13,467 nucleotides of DNA. Source: Astrothelium macrocarpum. Taxonomy: Eukaryota > Ascomycota > Dothideomycetes > Trypetheliales > Trypetheliaceae. This document shows, one piece after another, positions 1 through 8,495 of the stretch. The stretch lies in NCBI GenBank assembly GCA_021030915.1, contig JAGEMR010000270.1:1-13467 (forward strand), written 5' to 3'. The notes under the pieces are model-generated. The model did not search any database. It had not been told where the DNA came from and saw nothing but the letters and a program-made list of their open reading frames with translations. Made by a program: the position numbers and the translations under genes. Each line of letters starts with the position of its first letter. The first letter of the stretch is position 1.

Positions 1-121
1 ATATGGTTTGGTAATTCAAAGTTCTACTGAAGACGCTATCAAAGACTAGCTTAGAGAATGGCTTTGAATACAACGAGCTTTAGACAGATCTCGCTGCGTT
101 CCTATATACTTGTAACATTTC

Positions 122-209
122 CTGGCTCATGATGTGAACCCTTATGAGCCAGAGGTTGGGTCATTCTGGCTCATGGTATGAGCCTTCTGAGCCAGAGGTT
201 GTGGGGTAC
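122..209. repeat. Two tandem ~44-bp hairpin units
   Basis: Two adjacent diverged copies of a ~44-bp unit (122-165 and 166-209). Each contains an inverted repeat: CTGGCTCAT (122-130) with ATGAGCCAG (144-152), and CTGGCTCA (166-173) with TGAGCCAG (188-195). Both units then continue with AGAGGTTG. They lie in the putative U3 region of the LTR, where tandem repeats often bind regulatory proteins; that role is inference. Confidence 0.75.
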
Positions 210-221
210 ACAGATGTGTAC
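206..221. repeat. 16-bp near-perfect palindrome
   Basis: GTACACA and TGTGTAC, perfect 7-bp inverted arms around a 2-base centre (GA), inside the putative LTR about 25 bases from its terminus. It could be a protein-binding site. Confidence 0.6.
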
Positions 222-245
222 ACGGTCCCACCAGTGGTCACAACA

Positions 246-1264
246 ATATAAAAATTGTGGAATTTTTGAAAATAAAATATATATTATCAATTTTAATGTA
301 TTTTTTTAATCATTGATGAATATATATAATGATCTGATTTTTATTTTAAGAATGAAATTTAAAATTATTCAATAATAATTTATTTTTATTTTATTACGAA
401 AAAAATAAAAATTTATAAATTGATATAATCAAATATATATAATAATAGAAATTTATATTTATTAATTCAATATGTATAATTCATTAATAAAATATCGGAA
501 TTCGAAAATAATAATTCAATTTATTTTTAAGGAATAAAAAAAAAATATTATATATAATTATTTGTATTTTTTTATATCGCGAAAATTCAATCAAATATGT
601 ATAAATCATTTAATAATATTTTAATCAGATTTTTTCCTTTTAAATATCTTTTTTTAATATTCTTTTTTTTATTATGAATATTAATAATAAAAATTAATAT
701 ATCCGGATTTTTATTTTATAAATTGGCCATTATTTATATTGATCATATTCCGATATATATTATTAATTCAATTATATTTTTTTATATTAATATATATATA
801 TAATAATAATTATATATATTAAAATTATATAATCGGATATGATTATAATTCTTTTTTATAATTTTTAATTTTCATTAATTATTTTTTTTTATAAATGATA
901 AATTGAAAAACATATTTTATTATATGAATATTTGTATTCAATTTTATTATAATTAATTTATAATTTTTATATTTATTATAATAATAATAATAATATATTT
1001 TAATATCGGATTTATGAAATTTATTATATTAAAAAAGAAAATTATAATTATATTTTTTATTATAATTTTTGAAAATATTTTTAATATTTTTATAAAAGAC
1101 GTAAAAATGATTTAAAAACGGAAGAATATTCTTTTTTATAATATAATCTATATATGATATGGAAATTTTATATATGAAATAAAAAAAAAATGATATATTT
1201 TGGATAAAACGCGTTTTATGATATATCGCGAAATAGAAGTTTTATGTGTATATAAGATATTATG
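246..1264. other. AT-rich, mutation-degraded stretch without a gene
   Basis: About 1 kb of almost pure A and T with scattered C (mostly after T) and G (mostly before A). No frame is open for any useful length and no transposon ends or recognisable protein fragments were found. The only notable structure is the 16-bp palindrome ATAAAACGCGTTTTAT at 1204-1219. Best read as repeat DNA eroded by RIP-type mutation. Confidence 0.6.
1204..1219. repeat. Perfect 16-bp palindrome with CGCG centre
   Basis: ATAAAACGCGTTTTAT reads the same on both strands and stands out in AT-rich surroundings. No function can be assigned. Confidence 0.7.
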
Positions 1265-1297
1265 CGTTAAATGAAATCGGACGATTGTTACCTTGGC

Positions 1298-1352
1298 GGG
1301 GGGAAAATCTCAAACGGGGGGAAAATCTCAAAAGGAGGGGGGAAAATCTCAT
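1298..1352. repeat. G-rich triple repeat, orphan GC island
   Basis: Three copies of GGGGGGAAAATCTCA start at 1298, 1316 and 1337 (spacing 18 and 21), preceded by a short non-AT segment (1265-1297). The three G6 runs lie within 45 bases, so a G-quadruplex is possible on the plus strand. Short direct repeats at the edge of a GC island resemble the subterminal repeats in the two pogo elements of this window, so this may be an end of another transposon, but no inverted partner was found. Confidence 0.65.
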
Positions 1353-1360
1353 CAGCCTTA

Positions 1361-2097
1361 TTCTAATTCAAATATTATTTTTTATTTGATTATTCTAATT
1401 AGAATTAGTATGATTTATTATTCATAAATTTGAATTGATTAAATTATATAAAGATCTTTATATATTAATATGAATTTGATATAATCAAAAATGAAATTAA
1501 AAGAAATTTTGATTTTCGTATAAAATTTTATCTGATCATTTTTCTATTTCAATATTATTTAAATCAAAATTTGAAATATTATTTTAAATTCAATTTTTTA
1601 AATATTCAATTCTTTTAATATTTTTAGAATTAAATTTTATATAATTTTAATTAATCATATGACGAATTTATGAAAAGATTTTTTTTGATATATCATTTAT
1701 AATTAAAATAAAAAAATATTTTAATCATAAAATAAAAAAATATTTTAATCATAAAATAAAAAAAAAATAAATATTTAATTTATTATTGATTTTTATATTA
1801 TTATTATAAAAATGAAAATTTTTTAAATTTATACGATTTATTTTGATAATATAATTAATATTCATTTTCATTCTTTTTTTTATATATAAAATTCATTTCA
1901 TATATTTATAACAATAATATTGTATAAAATTATTTGAAATTATTTTATCGGAATTTTTGAACGAATATTTTTATATAAAAAAAATTCAATAATATTATAA
2001 ATTATTTAATATTCATTTTAAAAAAATTGAATATTTTATAAAATTGAATATTTTATTATTTTAATCAAATTTATTAAATATAATTTATATAATAATA
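1361..2097. other. AT-rich, mutation-degraded stretch without a gene
   Basis: About 740 bp of A/T-dominated sequence between the G-rich repeat and the first pogo element. It contains a short local direct repeat (AAAATATTTTAATCATAAAAT-like units around 1710-1755). No open frame, no RNA gene and no transposon terminus is visible. Confidence 0.55.
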
Positions 2098-2099
2098 TA

Positions 2100-2156
2100 A
2101 CGTATAACACAAGCGAGTCGGCCACCCAAGCGAGTCGGCCACTTTTCCGCACTCTC
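2100..2156 (+). repeat. Left terminal inverted repeat of element 1
   Basis: 57 bp identical to the reverse complement of 3903-3959; beyond it similarity continues a few bases with two C/T-type differences. It contains a 15-bp direct repeat, AAGCGAGTCGGCCAC, at 2111-2125 and 2128-2142 (17-base period), likely paired transposase-binding sites (inference). Confidence 0.95.
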
Positions 2157-2197
2157 GTACAATTCTTATTCAAATCAAATTTTCTTCACATTCTATC

Positions 2198-3853
2198 ATG
2201 ATTCAAGTCTAGAAAGAAAGTGATCTTATTCTTGCATTTCAGACATTTCAAAAGAATCCTAAATTAAATATTCGCCGTACGGTAATTATGTATAAAATTC
2301 CTCATACGATATTTCAAAATCGATAATACGGAAAATTTTCATAATACGATATTCGATTTTATAATCAAAAATTTATTGAATTAAAAGAATAAATATTTAT
2401 ATGATATATATTTGATTTAAATTTATAATTATTTTTTTTTCGGTATTATAATATTAAAAATATAATGAATTGATTATTATGTGATTATGACGTGTTATAT
2501 ATAAATAAAAACTGAATTTTTAATTTTGTATAATAATAATCTGAATTTCAGATATATTTTAATCATAAAATCAATTATTAAAAAATTTAATACGAAAATT
2601 CTGATAAATTTCGTGAATGATTTAATTTTATACGATATATAATCAACAAATTTGGTATTCAAAAGGAAGATATTTATAATTTTGATGAAATAGAATTTTT
2701 AATAGATTAAATTTCATTAGAAATAATTATTATTAATATTAAAAGATATAAAAAATTTTATACGATTTAATAAAATAATTGAAAATGGATAATAATGATT
2801 CAAAATATAAATATATTAAATTATATTATTCTATCATATATCATTATCGCGAATAAAAATTATTTCTCATTTTAATATAAAAATAATCCATTATCATATA
2901 ATTGAATAATTATTATATCAGATAATAATTGAATAATAAATGAATGAAATTTAAATTGGATTCAATATTTTAATCAGTATATTAAAAATCATATGATAAA
3001 TATATATCGTCTTTTTATTTTTGATAAATATAAAAACCATTATTCTACTGATTTTAAATTATATTATCAAAAAAATAATATTATTATATTTTATATATTT
3101 ATTCATTTATCATATAAATTATAATTATTTGATATAAATTATTTTCGTGTATTGAAACGCGTATATGGTCAAATAATTGATAATCTCATACGAACGTATA
3201 TTATTTATATTTCAAAAGAGGATTTTTTTCTAATATTTTATAAGATTTTTCAGATTATTATGACAAAATCAAATATTCAAAAAGATTTTCGAAAAACAGG
3301 ATTTATATCATACGATCCAGAATATGTGATTTCATAATTGAATATGAAATTATATATATTTACATTCTCGGAAAATTCTTCTGGAATCCTCCTTTTATGG
3401 AAATCAAAGACATCAAACAATCCCACCGAAACGTAATCTCAAATTGAATATATCAAAAATCGAATTATACGATATCAAAATAATTCTTCATCTGAATTTT
3501 TATTTATTATTGACCAGTTTTTATATGATACGACCGTAATAATGTATTAATTGATCCTTTTGAAAGAAAAGATTGAAATATTTCGTATGATAAATCAAAA
3601 ATTTAACCGACGTCGGAGAATTAAAAAAACCCGTCTATTAGAAGAAGGATCTTTTTCTGTATAAAATGGACAGAATCTGCAGGTTCAGAAAGAGTCTCAG
3701 TAGATAGTATAATAAGAAATAGGTGAAAGTGATAGTTATATAAGAATGTCAAAAATATATAAACGGCGATATGATAACTGCAACAAATCTGGGTATAATG
3801 CGCGCACCTGTACTGTAATTAAAGATATATCTAAAAAAGAGAATTCTGAATAG
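2198..3853 (+). pseudogene. Pogo/Fot1-family transposase pseudogene (element 1)
   Basis: Role of the family: a DDE transposase that binds the inverted ends and moves the element by cut and paste. One frame can be followed from ATG 2198 to TAG 3851-3853 (551 codons, close to Fot1-type length) with no frameshift but about 30 in-frame stops, all explainable as C-to-T or G-to-A changes. Visible in order: N-terminal psq-type helix-turn-helix (residues ~5-45, with QKNPKLNIRR and MYKIPHT); first catalytic Asp in YNFDE (2684, residue 163); second Asp (3023, residue 276) after RLFIF and before KYKNH; third Asp in LFDIN (3131, residue 312), giving DD35D; the conserved block NIQKDFRKTGF then YDPEYVIS near 3270-3334; and a C-terminal CCHC-like knuckle (residues 525-538, NCNKSGYNARTC) with two positions changed to Tyr. 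The stop just before LFDIN sits where the family has Gln. The ends of the gene are less mutated than the DDE centre. Confidence 0.92.
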
Positions 3854-3902
3854 TTTAGAAAAATTTATGTTGTTATAGTTAAGTTATTTGAGTTCTTTAT
3901 AT

Positions 3903-3959
3903 GAGAGTGCGGAAAAGTGGCCGACTCGCTTGGGTGGCCGACTCGCTTGTGTTATACGT
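3903..3959 (-). repeat. Right terminal inverted repeat of element 1
   Basis: Exact inverted copy of 2100-2156, with the same internal 15-bp duplication at 3917-3931 and 3934-3948. It is followed by TA (3960-3961), the other half of the target-site duplication. Confidence 0.95.
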
Positions 3960-3961
3960 TA

Positions 3962-5418
3962 AATGAAATATTTAAATTATGATATAATATAATAAATTAT
4001 TTAAAATTTTGTAATATTTTTAAAATTTATTTTAATTAAATTTAATTTATAGCATAAAATCTGAATTTATATCTTTTTTTTTTATTTTAATTTTATTAAT
4101 TTTTATGATATAAATATAAATTTAAATTAATTTATATATATTAAAAAAATTTTAATATATATAAATAAAATATTCATTTATTTTAATATTTTATCAATAT
4201 ATAATTGATTATTTTTAAATATAAAAATTATTATATAAAATGATATTAAAAATGTATAAATAATATAAAAATATTTTCATTCATATATATCAAAAAAATC
4301 AAATTTTAAAATTTCAAAATAAAATTTTATATATTAATCAATTTATAATTCATAATTAATTATAATTTTAAAAAAATTGAATCAAAAATTCTATTTTATA
4401 TAATTATTTAATAAAAATAATTTTTTTATAAAATATTTAAAATTTTTTATATAAATTAATAAATTTCGGTTATGAATAATAATATTATAACATTTTTTAA
4501 AAATTCTTATTATATAAAAATGATTTATTTTTTTTTTATTATTAATATTCATTTAATTTAATTTAATTTTATTTTTATTGATTATACGATTTTATAAAAA
4601 TAATATTTATAAAATTTTTAAAAAAAAAAATTTATATAATAAAATTGATGATATAATTTGAATAATAAATTTTTTATTTTTATGAATTTCAAAAAATTTT
4701 ATATGTTTTGAATTTTTTATTCATTATATAATATAAAATATCATTCGTATTAAAATTATTTTTAATTATAATTTCAATTTTATATTTTATTTCATATTTT
4801 TAAAAAATTTGATTAATAATTATTTATTAATTCTTTTTTAAATAATCAATTATCATATAAAAAATTAAAAGAATTTTTTAAAATTTGAAATTATTATTTA
4901 TATAATACGTATAAATTACGAAAAAAAAAAGATTAAATAAAATTCAGATATTAATTAAAAAATAAATATTGATTAAAATAAATTGAAATTCTTTTTATAT
5001 AAAATTTTTTTATTATATAAATTATTTTTTTATATATAAAATAAGAATTTTAATATTTATTAAAATATATTTTATTATTATTAAATTCAAAATTGAAAAT
5101 AAAATATAAAATTCTGATTATTTAATTAATCAAAAAAAAAATTTCGTATAATTATCAGATTAATTAATATTTTATGAAAAATTTTTTATTTTTATTGAAA
5201 TATTTTTTTATATATCAAATATTCAAATTCATTTATTTTATATATATTTTTTATAATTCTGTGATAAAAATTCAAAAATTCAAAAATAAAAATTTATTTT
5301 ATATAAAATATATAAAAATTAATACGAATTTTATATTGAATTTTAAAATAATTTTGAAAATTAATTATGATAATTATTTTATATAAATAATTCTTAAATA
5401 TATAATAAAAAATTGATC
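3962..5418. other. AT-rich stretch between the two pogo elements
   Basis: About 1.46 kb with extreme AT content: 24 G+C in the 480 bases 4081-4560 by hand count, 14 of 15 C following T. The longest open stretches (for example 5174-5386 plus) encode only low-complexity F/I/K/N/Y strings as expected from A/T-only DNA. No transposon ends, tRNA or protein homology was seen. Probably older repeat DNA mutated beyond recognition. Confidence 0.6.
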
Positions 5419-5420
5419 TA

Positions 5421-5487
5421 ACGTATTGGATCAGCGAAGCGGCCATATCAACAAAGCTGCCGCTTTTTTTTGGCACCACCATCTCAT
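5421..5487 (+). repeat. Left terminal inverted repeat of element 2
   Basis: 67 bp pairing with 7185-7251 at 61 positions; the outer 32 bases are identical. Five of the six differences are transitions and one is a G/T transversion. It contains AAGCGGCC...TGCCGCTT, a hairpin with one mismatch relative to the right end. Confidence 0.93.
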
Positions 5488-5492
5488 ATTTT

Positions 5493-7186
5493 TCAATCAT
5501 TATTTTTATCATTATCCAAATCCCAATTTACAGATTCTAGATTTATATCAGATTCTGAAAATTTTTCAATATTTTTTTAATAAATATATGTATTATATTC
5601 TATCTTTTCATAATTTTTATAATATCATAAAATTGATTAAATTTTTTTTTAATCATTATTATTTCAAATTTTTTTAAACGATTATAATATTTTAAATATA
5701 TTTATAATAATTTATATTATTTTTATATTATATTCTATTATATTATTATATTGAATCCATTTTTTTTTATATTTTTTTTATTTAATTATTATTTTTAATT
5801 ATTCTTCAAATTTTATAATATAAAAAATTTAAAATATATTTTGATATAATATTAATTCAATATTTTTTATAAATTATAAAAATCCGTTTTTAATTTCTGA
5901 AAATGATTGAATAAAAAAATTATTTATAAATTTATATTATAATTCAAATTCATAAATATTATTTAGAATTTTTAATTATTATATTATTTTTGATAAAAAA
6001 AATTTTAATAATATATATAATCATATATTTAAATAATCTAATATTTTTTATATATTAATTGGAATTAATTCTGATATTTTAAAAATTTTTTGATAATTTT
6101 CTTTTATAAATATATCAAAAAATATATTTTTAAAAATTAAAAAAAAAATCTTTTTTATTAATATAAAAAATACGTCAATATATCAAATTCCGTATATTTT
6201 AAAAATATTTTAATTTTAAAGACGTAAAATAAATTATATTCAAAAATTAAAGAATATATAAAAAATAAAATGATATATAAAATATAAAAATTTTTAAAAT
6301 TCTGATTAAAATAATTTTTATAATCATTCAAAATAAATAATTAATATTTTTCAATTTAATACGCCTTTATATATATATTAAAATATTTTAATCATTTTAA
6401 ATTAAATATATTATTAATTCAATTATTTTTAAAAATTGAAAATTTTCAAATAAAAGATATATTTATTTTTTTATATTAAATAAAAATATGGATATATTTT
6501 TTACAAATAATAAATAATAGAATTATATATCCAATAATATAAATATTTTAAATTATAATAATTTATTCATGATTATTTAATTAAATAAATTAAAATCGAA
6601 TATATTTTTTAATATTAATAATAATTTTTATTAATCTAATAATATTTATTTAAAAATTAATTTTATTAAAATTATAAATATCATTATTAAATATTTTATA
6701 TTTGATTTTTATTTTTTTAATCAATTTAAATTATATATTTATGATTTTTAAATTTTTTTATAATATTTTTTATCAATTTTTTATTTGATTAAAAATTATT
6801 TTTAATTTATCAGAATATATTACAAATTTTTTAATCCATTTTTTATTTATTGATTTTTTATTATATATATTTAGTATTTTATTTATTATATCTAATATTT
6901 CATATAATCAGAATACAAATTCTTTCAAATTTAAATCGAAAATATATCAAATAATAATTTCTTTTTTATTTATTATAAATTTTAAATAATTAAATTGAAT
7001 AATAAATCAGAAAAAGATTTTATATAATTAATCAAAAAATCATTAATATCTGAAATTAAATATCATTATAATAAATCATAAATTTTTAAATTATCTAAAT
7101 TTATAAATCCGAAATATAAAATTAATTCTATTTTCTTATTGAATTAATAATATTTTACGTTATTATTGTATATTATGATAATTCAT
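5493..7186 (-). pseudogene. Pogo/Fot1-family transposase pseudogene (element 2)
   Basis: Family role: DDE transposase acting on the element's own inverted ends. The frame starts at ATG 7186 (minus) and ends at TGA 5495-5493, just inside the left inverted repeat; about 565 codons fits the family. Stops are very frequent. Recognisable in one frame: a psq-like start (ENRINFIFRIYKF), the linker YIFDLNLKEFVF (6937 encodes its Asp) followed by LYEILDIINKIL and KKWIKKFV, the first catalytic block DIYNFNKINF (6667-6665 is AAT where the family has Asp) and FILNDYKNYFNQNF (6328-6326, AAT for Asp). The two catalytic positions are 113 codons apart, exactly as in element 1. The later block ISELIPIN (around 6070) is in another frame, so at least one indel lies between about 6320 and 6100; the third Asp was not located. 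The C-terminus is acidic (SESDINLESVNWD...). Confidence 0.85.
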
Positions 7187-7251
7187 GAAATGATGATGCC
7201 AAAAAAAAGCGGCCGTTTCGTTGATATGGCCGCTTCGCTGATCCAATACGT
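7185..7251 (-). repeat. Right terminal inverted repeat of element 2
   Basis: Inverted partner of 5421-5487. It contains a perfect 8-bp inverted repeat, AAGCGGCC (7207-7214) and GGCCGCTT (7228-7235), so each end can fold on itself. The likely transposase start codon (7186) falls on its inner edge. Confidence 0.93.
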
Positions 7252-7253
7252 TA

Positions 7254-7540
7254 TTTTTTTTTTTTCAAATTCGTCTTTTTATGATTTATGAATATATTAA
7301 TGAATAATAAAAATTTATTTTTAATTCTTTTTTTATATATTCATAATTTTAAAAAAAAAAAGATAAAAAAAATTTTAAAATTAAATATCATTTTACAAAA
7401 AATTCGTACAAAAATAAAATAAAATTTTTTTTTTTAATATAAAAATTAATTCGAATAATTGAATAAAAATCGGAATAACATTGGATAATTTATCCAATCC
7501 AATTCTAATTCATTAGTTATGAATTATTCAAATAATTAAT
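7254..7540. other. AT-rich spacer with short palindromes
   Basis: No gene. At its right edge are three small inverted repeats: TTGGATAA/TTATCCAA (7481-7497, one-base centre), AATTCAT/ATGAATT (7508-7526) and AATTATT/AATAATT (7522-7537). They sit exactly where composition returns to normal and where the GTPase-like gene is cut off, so they may be remains of a transposon edge, but no target duplication supports this. Confidence 0.5.
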
Positions 7541-7922
7541 AATGCCCGCTTATCATTCCGATGTCTGCTTCTCAACTTGTTCATGCATCAACATATAGCT
7601 CTCCTTATCGGGTACTCGGACAACATTGACGGATCAGTAATAGCATTCCAGACGATCTTTTGTTGTCTCTATTTCCTTGCCTTTCGAGCGCCAAGCCTTG
7701 GTGATTCTTTTAAGTTCATCGGGCAATCGCTCCAAAGCGTTTTCGAAGTCATGGAAAAATAGACTTGTAGCCTGCTTAACATCCCACTGGGCGGCATTAA
7801 CCGACAGGATTGTTTCGTTTAGCACAACGATAAGATGAGGAAGTATGGGCTGGCCGAGTGATTTCTCAATCGAGTTCTCGGCCCAGTGAATCAAATCCGG
7901 CAACACAGCGGAATCAAACGTC

Positions 7923-7987
7923 CTGACTTCTGTTGAGTCTTATCTTGCCACGTCACAGATAAATAGGTGTCTGAAGAGGTCACGTAC
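7923..7987 (-). other. Predicted 65-nt intron 2 of the GTPase-like gene
   Basis: On the minus strand it begins with GTACGT, a typical fungal donor, and ends GAAGTCAG. Splicing in phase 2 forms an Arg codon and links DVIVFVLKAS to TFDSAVLPDLIHW in one frame. The unspliced frame ends in a stop after about 30 unrelated residues. Confidence 0.75.
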
Positions 7988-8445
7988 CTTGAAGCTTTCA
8001 GAACGAAGACAATAACGTCAAAAAAGAAGTACAGTAACCTTGGGTATAATTGTTTAACAGCATATTCTCTCTTTATTTTTTTGTCTGTTTTGTGTGGCCC
8101 AACGAAGTTTTCGAATGAAATGCTGGCGAATCCTGGAGTAACACCTTGGCGCATTCACAATATCAACAGTATATTGTTGACTTTTGCCTGTTTCTGAAGC
8201 TTCATCGCGAGGTTTGAATGCTTCAGCACGTGGAGCGCCCTCGCCACCATCGAAATCTTCGCAGTCGGCGTAGAAGATAGGTGATTCAGTCATGAATGTA
8301 TTTGGCTCTGCGTATAGATGAACATCTGCTGAGACAGGAATACTATCGTCGGGTGATCCAACAACAGGAGTTGCGAGCGTATCATCCACGGCCCTTTTTG
8401 TCCGATACTGGATCAGCATATTTACAATGCTACTTTTGCCGGCGC

Positions 8446-8495
8446 CTGTCTATCGTCAGTAGCTATATGGAGCATAGTGAGTACGCTGTTTTCAC
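8446..8495 (-). other. Predicted 50-nt intron 1 of the GTPase-like gene
   Basis: On the minus strand it begins GTGAAAAC and ends GATAGACAG, with a branch-point-like CTGAC 11-15 bases before the end. Removing it joins GQT to SAGKSS and completes a GxxxxGK[ST] nucleotide-binding loop; unspliced, the frame hits a stop at once. Size is normal for filamentous fungi. Confidence 0.75.

Larger units (their letters stand above)
1..245 (-). mobile_element. Probable LTR of a Ty1/copia-type retrotransposon, partial
   Basis: Read on the minus strand this segment begins TGTTGTGACCACTGG at 245, where composition changes abruptly to AT-rich DNA. It carries a TATA-like box (TATATAGG, minus, 102-109) about 140 bases in, followed by ordinary-complexity sequence. 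A TG start, an internal TATA box and no coding potential fit the U3-R part of a long terminal repeat. The other end (expected ...CA), the primer-binding site and any gag-pol lie beyond the window, so full element and solo LTR cannot be told apart. No target duplication can be assigned in the mutated flank. The copia assignment is an impression from layout only; another repeat class is possible. Confidence 0.4.
2100..3959 (+). mobile_element. Complete pogo/Fot1-like DNA transposon, element 1 (1860 bp)
   Basis: Both ends start ACGTATAACACAAGCGAGTC as inverted repeats and are flanked by a TA dinucleotide on each side (2098-2099 and 3960-3961), the insertion signature of the Tc1/mariner superfamily. 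Element length (1860 bp), long inverted ends and a single ~550-codon transposase frame match the Fot1/pogo group of filamentous fungi. The transposase is a pseudogene with about 30 in-frame stops, so the copy is not autonomous. The interior is AT-rich while the ends are not. It is a different family member from element 2: the ends share only the first six bases or so. Confidence 0.95.
5421..7251 (-). mobile_element. Complete pogo/Fot1-like DNA transposon, element 2 (1831 bp)
   Basis: Inverted ends beginning ACGTATTGGATCAGCGAAGC lie at 5421 and 7251, flanked by TA on both sides (5419-5420 and 7252-7253). Length, TA target and a transposase frame filling almost the whole interior match Fot1/pogo elements. 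The transposase runs on the minus strand, opposite to element 1. The ends are different in sequence from element 1, so this is a separate family rather than a second copy. The interior is almost completely A/T and the coding frame is destroyed, so the copy is not autonomous. Confidence 0.94.

Noticed and set aside
1298..1352. CRISPR-like array
   Set aside because: Only three very short G-rich units with 3-6-base spacers, in a eukaryotic repeat context.
246..2097. Mitochondrial, plastid or Plasmodium-type AT-rich genome
   Set aside because: AT content alone fits, but the GC-normal islands, short spliceosomal introns, pogo/Fot1 elements and transition-only decay point to nuclear fungal DNA.
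5174..5386. 70-codon open frame in the AT desert
   Set aside because: Only F, I, K, N, Y and L; a product of composition, with no homology or gene context.
5426..5677. Open frame on the plus strand at the left end of element 2 (83 codons)
   Set aside because: It starts inside the inverted repeat, and the transposase reads on the opposite strand. The protein is low-complexity F/Y/I/N/H as expected from A/T-rich DNA.
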